Source: Hormiphora californensis
Taxonomy: Eukaryota > Ctenophora > Tentaculata > Cydippida > Pleurobrachiidae
Length of the DNA stretch: 64,000 nucleotides
Assembly (NCBI GenBank): GCA_020137815.1
Contig: CM035358.1
Span: 4,071,614 to 4,135,613, forward strand
Direction of reading: 5' to 3'
Position numbers and translations under genes: made by a program. Each line of letters starts with the position of its first letter. Position 1 is the first letter of the stretch. Shown here in pieces: positions 45,816-56,222 of the stretch. Below the pieces are notes generated by a model. The model had not been told where the DNA came from. It saw nothing but the letters and a program-made list of their open reading frames with translations, and did not search any database.

Positions 45816-47029
45816 TCACTGCGCTGGCAAGCGCAAAGGTGACCCCATCCATCCCCCGAAAAAAATTTCCCCCAAAAACGGCCCGCTTGCTCACATCGTA
45901 TATATATCGTGTATAGTTATTATACCAAAACTAATTGAACTTAGTAGGCCGGAAAGGTTGCCGTATGATTTGAGCTACCTTTGCCACCGTAACATTCACG
46001 GGGTACAGACAGGGTATAACAGATGCTTCGTCTATCTTCAAAAGGGAATGTACTGGTGCCAAAAGTATAGCTCAAATTATACGGCAACCTTTCCGGCCTA
46101 CTAATTTCAATTAGTTTTGGTATAATTTGCATATTTTGGACTTTTTTATCCATTTGATGTGATGATGTAATAGAACGGGCACGGAGAGTATGGAATCGCG
46201 AAATTGAATTTCATTTTTGACGTCATAAAATGACGTCACGACATTATGACGTCATAATGATGACGTCATATCATCGGGATTGCCTAGACGAAGATACTGA
46301 CCAAGTTTGAGATCGATTGGATGAAATATGAGCCCGCTATGGCGAGAAAACCCATATCGTCATATCTATGTATTTTTAAACAGTCATAATACTTTAGACG
46401 CGTTTTAAGACCCTTATACGTCTAGTTTTGAAAATTCGTTATATAGTTTCTGAAAGTTCAGACAATTTTCTTTTCATAATTTAGTCTTCGTTTTTCGTTT
46501 AATCCGTTCTTAGTGTGTGTTGTAAATTGAGCTCAAAGAAGTTTGGTAAGTGTATCAAAAGTGACGACTTTAAGACGTTCTGTAGGACGTTCCTGGGGAT
46601 GATGGAAAACCTCACCCCGCTAATAACACAATAATTGAGTAGATTTACAAGCTTATGAAAACGAGAAGTCTCTATCTCTTTCCGTTTGTTCAGAACTGTG
46701 CTCAGAAAAAGCGTCTCTCCTATGCGTGGACGCGCGCGCATGCACACGCATGTCCGTTACACTGAATCTATAGCAAATGGAAACAGTCTGTAACTCCGGA
46801 CCCAGATAAGATAGAGACTTGAAATTTTTAACATGAGTCAAAGACCCCAAGCCGGGTATACATCCCAAATTTCAAGTCAAACGGATGAAAGAGAGCCACG
46901 CTATTATAGCCTTCTGAAATCAGGTTTTTTCAGCGAAACACCCATAAAACGTATAACTGCGTTTCTGGCAGCGCTTTAGCTTTTGGGGGGGGGGGGGAAT
47001 GGCGACCTTTGCGCTTGCCAGCGCAGTGA
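45816..47029. mobile_element. 1.2-kb TIR element between the two duplicated domain copies
   Basis: The ends are TCACTGCGCTGGCAAGCGCA and complement, flanked by TA (45814-45815, 47030-47031), a Tc1/mariner-type target. It contains a smaller inverted repeat (45927-45983 against 46065-46121, arms with AGGCCGGAAAGGTTGCCGTA). No transposase was seen. Confidence 0.8.
46216..46272. promoter_or_regulatory. Cluster of four CRE-like TGACGTCA sites
   Basis: Four TGACGTCA palindromes fall within about 57 bases, inside the TIR element at 45816-47029. The motif is the CREB/ATF site. Use as an enhancer is unproven; it may be simple expansion of a palindrome. Confidence 0.4.
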
Positions 47030-47660
47030 TACCAATAACTATTAATGCCCGTCCATCAAGCTAGATTTTCTCCTTACCTGTTGGTTTTCCTCTGTAGCTG
47101 TCAGATGCAGTGTCCAAGGAGCCAAATCCTATCTTTTTTACTACATCTCCTCCCCACGTCAATACACACTGACTTTTACTACTGTCACTGAACTGGTAGT
47201 TCAGAACCTCCACTCCGTTGCACTCTATGCTAAGTGTATCAGCCGTCTTTCGAATTGTCCAAATCTTGTCCACTTCTCTTGTGGGAACGGCGAGTAGGGT
47301 GGAGTCAGGGTGGCGTGGAAGGTGTTGGGTGGGCAGGTGTAATTAGCGATCCGGGCAGGGACGCAGGAAGGCGTATGCCGTTGAGGTTTTTTGTGAAGTG
47401 TTTGACTCAGTATACACATATAAAGTGAGTGGAACCTAAGTAACCTTCAATATAACTCTCTGAGACAGTGTATGTAGGCACATCAATCCTGTCCCCCTCC
47501 CGGTCAGGTAGTTAGTGATATAAGTCTTTTATTTGAAGAGGGTGCTATTCTCAGATAAATGGGTATGATTTTGTTCTTTACCATTGACCTGGACCTCCAT
47601 GTTACTGAAATGGAGATGAATTAGCTCTATTATATACCAAATAAGCGATTTTGTCTATCA

Positions 47661-49118
47661 GTACATGTTATTCAAAAACCCGATCCGATTTAAAAGCCAT
47701 GCATGATTTTTTCAAACCTTTGATGGTAGTGAAGTTGCTCGAGACTCCAGGTGGGAACTCCAGTAATGACCATACCAGCACCAAGACCAACATTTAAACA
47801 CAAATTAAACTTAAAAGAATGAGAGAATTATGATAGAAGTATGGCTGACTCAGTAACTATTGAAAGTGATCAACGTGAGGAACAAAGACTTCAACCGTTC
47901 AAAAATCAATATAATGTATTTACAATACATATTTTATGAATATCAAGTGCGTGGCAGCAGTTCGCATTAATTAAAAATCGCACTTTTTCGAAGTCTAACC
48001 CTGCGGGCAGGGAAAAAATACAATAGACTAGGTATCTTATCAACATTTAAAAGTGCTATTAAAAGTGCTTAAAGTGAATATTTTATAAAGGAAGGGAGGG
48101 AACTCAGCTACAAAGATGAGACACATGACAGCAGGAGGAGAAGCTAGATTTAGACAACGCCTGTACTAAGAATATAGTGTTTCCAGCCGACAGGGCGCGT
48201 TGTAAGAGAAAAACCATCGCCTATAAAGTTGGAATTGGGGGAGAGAGAGGAGAATGGAGGAGAAGAGAGAGAGAGAGAGGAAGAGAGAAGAAGCAGAGGA
48301 GGAGGAGACGCAGCCCAGAAACATGATGCGGCACCGAACCCTAGAGCTGGAGAGATGGTCCTTTAAGAAATTTGAAGACAAATGGTGGCCGTGGCGCCTG
48401 GATTCGCGCTCAAGAACGCAGAACTTGGAGGTAGAGGCCGGAGGAGAGAGGAGAGAGAGAACGGAGAGCGAGTACGGAAGAAATGCAGAGGAGAGACAGA
48501 GAGAACGAGAGGGATACTCGCGCGCAAGTCTGTGACCCCGCGAGGAGCCTGGCGATGGAGAGTCTGCTGAATGATGAGTAGATGCGACGGTCCGAGTGTG
48601 GATCGAGTGAAATCGCGAAAGGGAATGCCGAGGGGACGGAAGATTGTCACGGAAGACAAGGGGAGTAGATAGACATGGGGGCAGAGGATTGAGAGGAGAG
48701 ACGACCTAGAGGGTTGATGCAGGAACGACTGAGAGCGCTGAGAGAGCTGACCCAGAGAGGCAAGAAGTCCGTACGAGGAATCGAGAGACGAGAACTCACG
48801 GAGGACACGCCGTGAAGAGATGCGAGGAGCGTACTCGAGAGACGACGAACCCGAGATGAAGAAAGAGGGAGACGAGACGAAGAGCACCGAGGTAGAAGGA
48901 CCGTAGTAGCCCAACGACCGAGAAAGTAGGACGAGAGAGACGACCAAGGGGGGAAGTGACGAAGAGAGAAGGACGACGAGAGACGCAGATAGACGTAGTA
49001 ATGACAGTGAGAGTGAAACTAGAGGAGACAGCAGAGAGAGAGAGAGAGGGAGAGAGAGAGAAGAGGCGAGAGAGATGAGAGCATGAGACGGATGAGTCGT
49101 CAGACGAGAGACGCAGGA

Positions 49119-49159
<41 letters not shown>

Positions 49160-49460
49160 GGGCGAGAGAAGACGAGAGAGAGAGAGAGAGAGAGGAGGGA
49201 GAGAGAGAGAGACTGAGCGAGGAGAGAGGAGAGAAGAGAGAGAGAGAGGAGGGAGGAGAGAGAGAGAGAGAGAGAGCGGAGAGGAGAGAGAGAGATGGAG
49301 AAGAGAGAGAGAGAGAGAGAGAGAAGAGGAGAGAGAGAGAGAGGAGATCCGGAAGATAGAGTGTATGGGTGCTAGGACCATGGGCAATCGGGAGAGAGCA
49401 TCGTTTTCAAACTTTCATCAACTACAACGAAAAACTATTTATTGACAGTGAATTGTATGA
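47661..49460. repeat. Intergenic region dominated by GA-rich low-complexity DNA
   Basis: From 47661 to 48240 the sequence is AT-rich and shows nothing recognisable. From 48240 to 49350 it is GA-rich, with pure (GA)n tracts at 49120-49345. Long ORFs on both strands (for example 48363-48947, minus) have the skewed Ser/Leu or Arg/Glu make-up expected of such DNA and no domain features, so I do not call them genes. Confidence 0.7.
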
Positions 49461-49552
49461 GTCACTAGTACACTAGTATTTTACTAGTACACTAGTACAC
49501 TAGTACACTAGTACACTAGTACACTAGTACACTAGTACACTAGTATTTCAGT
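49455..49552. repeat. ACTAGTAC tandem repeat
   Basis: About ten copies of an 8-bp unit containing the palindrome ACTAGT. There is one irregular unit with TATTTT near the start and another TATTTC at the end. It ends before the 3' side of the retrotransposon. Confidence 0.9.
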
Positions 49553-49859
49553 GGGTGACAAGTCCCGGATTCGCTATGATTTTTTTTGATTTGGAAAAGG
49601 ATAAAAATCGATATATTTATAAAGACAATATCCCGGTTGGCTCCTATTGACGAAGTGTCAATATAGACGGAGCGCTTACACCTCAAAATACTCTAAAAAA
49701 AATTCACACACAGACAGTTCTCACACACTACGGACAAACAGACTAATACAGTATATTTTAATAGAATAAATAAATCATCAATGGCTACTATAGATAATAT
49801 ATTGATTATTTCCCTCCCTAGCCAACCCCCCAAAATTCTTGTTTGTAAATGTCTTGTAA

Positions 49860-52800
49860 TCAATTATGTGATTAGATTAGATTCGCGACTGTGCGATTGC
49901 TTGTTGTTAGTTTCAACTCTTCAACACCACACCAAAGAAATAAATAATTGAAGTCCATGAGTAGGAAAAATTGATCTAAAGTTTAGAAAAGTAGGTGAAG
50001 TCAATAGCACAGCCGCGAATTTACGAATTGGAATGTTTTCCAGAGATAATCTTTTGAGCTTGGCCACAAAGGCATCATGAGAATCTAGGCATCGTAGGTC
50101 ATGCGGAAGGTTATTCCATTCCACATGGATACGGTAAAAATAACTATGTTTAAAAGCATCAATATTAGGTTTATGTGTGCAAATGATGTCTGTTTGTCTG
50201 GTTTGTCTGCTGTCTAGTTGTACGCCTGTCGTGCTGTCAGGGATATATTGTGAAGGAACAATGGAAGGTTTAGGGATGAAGATCCGTAGAATATCTTATG
50301 AAACAGTTTTAAGTCATTATAAAGGAACCTTTCGGTAATAGGGAAGAATCTTTCTTGTTTAAGTTTATGACATACGTTTTCCAACATAGCTGAGCTCCAT
50401 TTATTATTTATCCATTTAATGCACGTTTTGGAGCTTTTCGAAACTTTTCAATACTAGAGGCTGAAACTGGTCGCATTCTGGCTGCAGTGTTCAAACAACG
50501 AGCTAACAAGACTGACATAAAGTGTTCTCCTCTTAGAGGGGAATCAACCAGAGCACTAGTTCTCTTGACTAGGCCTAACCTTTGAGAAGTTTTAGAAATT
50601 ATCATGTTTTGGTGTTCTAGTGGCGATAATTTTCTATTGGTGATCACCCCCAGGTCAGTTTCATTTGTACATTGTTTAATCTCACTACTCCCTAGATAAT
50701 ATTTTAGGTTAACATGCTTATGTTTCAAGGTACATCTAAGAAGTTTACATTTATTAGGGTGGAACTTCATTTTGTTTTTCCTACTCCACTCGACCAATCT
50801 ATCAATATCAGGCTGGAGACTATCACTTTCATTCTTAATCGTCCTCCAGATTTTTAGATCGTCAGCATACAGCTTTATATTGGTTTCTCCATCATCCCCA
50901 AGCCGCTCAACTATATCATTTATAAATAGAAACAAAAGGAATGGACGAGGATGGATCCTGAGGGACTCCATCTTAACATTAGACCATTCCGAGAATTCAC
51001 CATCTAATGGACTCTCTGTCGACGTCCAGTAAGTACGCTTTAAGAAATGTGAACATTTTACCATTTATGTTATATTGGACTTTAAGTTTTTCAAGTATGA
51101 ATCGTGTGATACGCTGTCAAAAGCCTTTTGGAAATCAAAAAATTATATATCTGTTGCAAGTGTTGGTTTAAATTATTGCTAGCTCACAGTTAAACTCTAT
51201 CAGTTGGGTGGTACATGACTTCAGTGGTAAGAACCCATGCTGTGAGGTGTAACTTTCCCAGACAAGCCCTATACAGGCGCTCTCTAACCAACTTTTCGAA
51301 TACCTCATAATTAGACACGTAAGAGAAATCGGTCTATAATTCTCTACATTAGAACTTATCTCCTTTTTGTGGACTGGCACAACATTTGCATTTTTCCACT
51401 CAGTTGGAATAGTCCCTTCATCAAAAACTTTGTTAAAAATTAATACTAGTGGATATGCCAATGATTTGTAACATTTTTTCAAAACTATACCGTCTATGTT
51501 ATCTGGGCCAGTGGCCTTGGATGCATCTAATTTTCTCAATATATCTACTACTTCATCAAAGTGAAAAGTTTCGTTGTTAAAATCATTATCGTGGTTTCTA
51601 TCAAAATCAATTTGTGTGCTATACGTACTGACTTGAGTGAATTGTTTACAAAAGAACTCATTAAACATTTTACATTTTCGTCGACTGCTCTTTTCAGAGT
51701 TATCTCCGTAATGTACTACATCAGGAACTCTAGTGCTGCTAGTTTTTGATTTCACATGTTTAAAAAACTTTTTGGAAATTGCAGCTGTAGGAGCAGACTC
51801 ATCAATAGAGGAGAGTTCTAGAAAGTGTGTTTCTTTCTCCTTGGAAGTTTTTCTGTACTCTGCCTCCATACAAGTAAATACATTTTTTAGGGAAACATCA
51901 TTTGGAAACTTTAGAGAAGCTTTTCTAGAATTATCCATTGACCTTTTTAACTGTCTCAACTCATCATCGTACCAGGGTGGTTGAGATCCTATTTTTACAT
52001 TAACAATGGTACATGGGTCTTAGGGTTATATCTAATTTGATTTAAACTTCTGAGAGATTGCTCGGCCCTGAGGTGTTTGAATTCCTTAGCCAGTCATACC
52101 GAATCAGTCCCTCATTAATTGCATCCCAATTAGCTTTGTAAGAAAACTTTTTAGCCGTCTTAAAATTGGGTCTTATCTTTTTGATGCATCTCACATTAAT
52201 AGTGAAGTGGTTCAGATTTGACTAAAGAATTTTCTTCTATCGATACATTGGAAAAGCAGGAACTATTATTTGTGAGAATAGATCTAATATATTTCCATCC
52301 TGTGTGTAGGTGCGTTTTAACGAAATCATACCCAGAGATGTAAAAAGGTGAGCAAACCTTCGTGTATACTATTGCTCGATACTGGGTGATCCCAATCTTT
52401 TACCGAGCTTAAATTGAGATCACCGATGATTGCTAGGTTTTTATATTTTCTAGATAGGCGTGTAGTAGTACCGCTCAGCTTCTTCAAGACAATCTGACCC
52501 CGAGTAATCATACCGTGAATGGTGAGATACATATCGGGGTCAGGTTTTTTGACTTGAGCAGTATAGTGACAATAGGCAGATTTACCTTTTCCTTTACCTG
52601 ATCAACTTCAATTCCATGTTATTCTACATAATATCATAACTCCTCCCCGCCCCTTTATCATACATTTCCATGTTCTTTTAGTTCTATCTTTTCTGTATAT
52701 TGTATAGAACTGATCGGACACTAGTTCCCCATCATTGACATGCTTGTTCAACCACGTTTCGTTTAATACTAAAATTTCTGGCTCATATGTAAACAAATAT

Positions 52801-53369
52801 GCTCGGAGATCAGAGAGTTTAGATACCTGAAACTGGGGCTGATCACCACTAATTGATTGCATATTTATGAGACCATTAACGTTGCAGTACACCACACTGA
52901 TTTTTGTTTTTGGTTCAGTTGGCCCAGGATTTACAATATTGGGCTGATGGATAACAATAAGTAATTTTGCTAAAGTCGATAGAAAGATTAATAGTACGAC
53001 GAGTCGACACTTAACTATGATTTTGGAACAGGCGTTCCCTAATTTCCCCGTACTTTTGAATATCACTAGGGTTAAAACACAATTAGCATACCAGATGTAA
53101 TGCTGGTTGATACTCTTACCGACTTCTTCTCGGCCTGCTTCCTTACATAGTTCTCTAAGGGGCAGAGAGGAAGTACATCTGGACATGGAGCCTAAAAGAA
53201 TAAGTATTAGTATACTGTAACTTAGGTAGAGAGTCAAATGTAATGGTGATATTGATGATGTTTGTCTGTACTGTCTGTCAAGGGTTTTGTCAGTCGAAAT
53301 TTTTCTTTTTCCACCCCTCCCCCCTACGAACCTCCCAATAGTTTGTCTGTACTGTTCAGCACTAATCAT
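49860..53369 (-). pseudogene. CR1/L2-like retrotransposon ORF2 (endonuclease plus reverse transcriptase), decayed
   Basis: Reading from 53369 down: a hydrophobic leader, NPGPTEP and VVYCNVNGL (start of an APE endonuclease, as in CR1/L2 ORF2), EILVLNETWLNKHV, then after breaks AIIGDLNLSSVKDW (52326-52532). RT follows at 51168-51959 (ASKATGPDNIDGIVLKKC, WKNANVVPVHKKE, NYRPISLTCLI) and 50408-51064 (LFINDIVERLG, catalytic LYADDLKIW, LGVITNRKLS). The tail WNNLPHDLRCLDSHDAF is at 49921-50124. Several frameshifts and stops separate these blocks, so it is inactive. The 3' end lies near 49860 with a short ATTAGATT repeat. It is all in the order expected after the ORF1 at 53502-55053. Confidence 0.88.
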
Positions 53370-53501
53370 CGTGGGGGTTTTGGAAATTGGGAATTTGGCA
53401 CCAAGGGTTCACGGAGGGTATGTATTTGGAGTAATAAAACGACTTCTCCCCAAACATATATATATTATCAATGCAGCCAGCTTAAAACTTCAGCAAAATA
53501 T

Positions 53502-55053
53502 TCAGCTTTGAACTTCGTTATAAATCAAATCGGTTAAGACCGAATATCCTAGTTTGTTTAGATGCACACCATCTCGACAGTATAGTGCCGAGTTAAAAAA
53601 CATATCATAAGTTAAAAAATCAGCTATCCAGCTCACGTATCTGCAATTCATGAGATGGGACACACAATTTACAATTTTGTTGTACATGGTTACATTATTG
53701 ACCGTGTAAGAGAAATCCCCTCTCAGGGGAAGGACATGTGTGATCACTATCTCCGGGTCCCCATACAACCGTCTAATCTGCCTCACTAGGTGGCATAGTG
53801 CCCCTTGGAGTCGGTTCTTCGTTGTACTGTTCTCACAGAAGTTCTTATCAAACCTAATATCGTTCGTACCATAGCAGATAACAACCTTCTTAAAGTGTGC
53901 ATCAGGGTGGTTCTGGTGGTACCTGGACAGCTCTTCAAACGCTGTAGTACCCTTCCATTTTGAATGGGGCTTCACAATCCTTGCACCCGACACAGAGATG
54001 TTCTCTAGCCCCAGGATCTCAGGTACCCATTTGGACAGGCTCGTACCCAGGAGCAGAGTAGTGGGGCTCCTAGGGTTGACGGCATGTCGCAAGGAAGGGA
54101 CCACTCCAGATGGTGTAGGGAGTAAGGGTGGTCTAAGGGACGGTACCACTGGGGGAGGAGGAGGAAGGGAAGGATCCGGTTGATATCCGTCCCCATTAGG
54201 AGGAGGAGGTGAGTGCTGGACTCCTACTGTTGCTCTCGGTGGTGGAGAGGGCAGTCTCCGTGGGCTCCGTGGTGGTGGTGGTACCAGATCTGTCGAGGGG
54301 AGCTGTGGGGTTGCTCTTCTGAAGGACAGAGCATACCGCTTCTCAGTAGATCGTTTTTGACCGCCGGCGTGCTTCAGGGAATCCTGACATCCTGGGTGTG
54401 AAGTAGGAGGAACCAGCAACCAGTTCCAGGGTGAGAGCTGGCGTGGTCCTTCCATCTGCTTTGTAGGGTAAGAAATCCACTTTACCCGGCGCTCCGACAG
54501 TTAACACGACAATCGGGGAGGACTTATCCATCGTCACCTCGAAATCGTTGTGATAACCCACACCGACACCAGTGTCGTATCTTGTGACCAGACACGAATT
54601 TAGCCTCCAACCTTGCATATTGTTCATAGTGTTCATGATCCGCTCTATAACGGGGAATTCCTCAAGGGCGACTGGGGTCAGCTTTTGTTCAGCAAGCTGT
54701 TGTCCCCTTTTATTGAACCAACTATAGGGCATTCCTGTGGACGTTACCCAAGTGTTTTTCTCTGTTAAATCCATGACCTCACCATGTAGCAATTTGAGGT
54801 CATCTTCGCCCACATAATCTTCGACTACCTCCACATACCGATTAGGATCCTCAGCTGTGGTGCAGTCTGGTACTCTTCTGGATATCTCGACGTTGAGGTG
54901 TTCTATCAGTCTGTCTAGCTGGGCTAGGGACAGTTCGGACAATCCTTGGATCAGCCTTAGGTCGATGTCATTATCATTTATCAGTACCCCCTCACTTGCG
55001 ATATTGGAGAGTGGGATGGGGGACTTCGGACTGGGTGGGGGTAGTGTGGCCAT
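53502..55053 (-). pseudogene. Retrotransposon ORF1: AlkB-like dioxygenase fused to SGNH hydrolase
   Basis: The first part (54343-55053) carries an AlkB-type 2OG/Fe(II) dioxygenase: SWFNKRGQQL, NSCLVTRYDTGVGVGYHNDF with the HxD iron ligands, then PIVVLTVGAPGKV. A one-base shift near 54400 is needed to reach the rest of the fold: GCQDSLKHA (second iron His) and RYALSFRR (2OG-binding Arg). A Pro-rich linker of about 85 residues follows, then an SGNH hydrolase: LLLGTSLSKW (block I Ser), ICYGTNDIR (block III), DGVHLNKLGY (Asp/His block). The stop is at 53502. SGNH/esterase ORF1s are known in CR1-like elements; an AlkB domain in front is not something I know. Upstream start at 55053 fits a Met-rich, Pro-rich beginning. 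Apart from the shift all catalytic residues are present. Confidence 0.85.
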
Positions 55054-56222
55054 GTTCCGCTATCTTAGTATGCCATACTAAAACACATTGGCTAATTCGA
55101 GGTCATAGACCTCAAATTAATTTGTTTAAAGTAGTGCCGAAAAGCTTGCATTCGTTAATATAGGTCACGGTGTCCCTTAAGGAGGTGAAACCTCGACTAG
55201 ATACAGTTTTTTGGAGACCGGACCTAGGTTACGTATTTTTGACCGAGGAATCCGAAAAACATAAAATTAAAATCGAAAACGTAGCGGTTTTTGCGTAAAA
55301 CGGCAAAAACTGTCATTTTTCAGCGATTTTCGACTTTTTACGCTTTCTAGAGATTTTAAAAATATTTCCTTACAAGATATGATATTGTGTTTCTAGATTA
55401 ATAAGATACAATCGATTTGCTACAAATTGGTCTCGGGTTTGTGTGATTTGGTCAAAAGCTCTCTTTACTGTGGCCCATCAAAGTACAGTCTGTATTTGAT
55501 CCCGATTTAGCGGACAACCCGATTTAACAGACAAAACCCTTTCCCCCGAGGGTGCTGTTAAATCGGGGTCCGACTGTATATGTGCATTAATCTTCTCGAC
55601 CAGAAAATAGTATTTAATGTAAAATTTACGGTCAAATTTTACTGTCGAAAATGACTTAAAACTGAAATAATACATTTATCCTCAAAAAATCAATGCATGA
55701 GTGACGGGTGCAATGCACCCGGTGCATTGAATTCTAAAAATGATGCTTTGTCTTTCTTCTCTTGGTATTTGGTGCCGTCTCACTTTGGATTTTCAAGTTT
55801 TATAAATCAGGGAAGACGTATGGTTATTAAATGTTTAATAGTTAAATTAATTATTTGGTCAACAAAAGTTACATGGTGAAATCAATTTTCCGTCAACAAT
55901 TCTCAAACACTAGACGATATATGATTGTCCCAGCAGCTGTAATCAAGAGGGCAAAAACTCTGAAAATATATCTAACAAACAATCGCACAGACAAACAATC
56001 GCACAAACTCAAACACTCTTACAGACAATCACAAACTCAAACACTCTTACAGACAATCACAAACTCGAACACTCTCGGCTTCCAGTTCATAATTTATCAC
56101 AAATGTGCCCGCAAACACTCTTAGCTGGGTCTTATCCACAAGAACTTGATTCTCGATATTATGTCAAAAACTTAGAGAAGATATTAATTAATTAATTAAC
56201 TAACTAATTAACTTTACACTGA
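55054..56222. other. Retrotransposon 5' flank and intergenic DNA
   Basis: 55054-55480 probably holds the 5' UTR of the retroelement. A small inverted repeat (about 55485-55585) has ends like CAGTCGGACCCCGATTTA, resembling pogo/mariner-type termini. 55600-56222 is AT-rich with a CACAAACTC repeat (56000-56070). I see no gene. Confidence 0.5.

Larger units (their letters stand above)
42947..47660 (-). pseudogene. Sushi / hormone-receptor-like / GAIN ectodomain gene, truncated adhesion-GPCR-like
   Basis: Clear exons: 44789-44962 (one Sushi/CCP domain, Cys at the expected places, ending SWPSDLPTCEKK), 43595-43836 (Cys/Trp-rich, GNWTTPW, resembling a hormone-receptor domain), 43258-43495 and 42947-43157 (helical Ser/Thr-rich, like the start of a GAIN domain). 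Upstream are two tandem copies of one domain, about 45329-45780 and 47078-47660, each containing LSIECNGVEVL, TWGGDVV and FGSLDTASDSYRGKPTG. I do not recognise that domain. Phases agree from GKPT into the Sushi exon and on. The exon at 43258-43495 needs a one-base shift near 43320. The 5' parts of both duplicated domains also need shifts, and the frame stops at 42947 before any membrane helices. It is either a decayed gene, a truncated soluble form, or affected by sequence errors. Confidence 0.5.

Noticed and set aside
48363-48947. 194-aa minus-strand ORF
   Set aside because: Composition follows GA-rich DNA (Ser, Leu, Arg) and no motif is visible.
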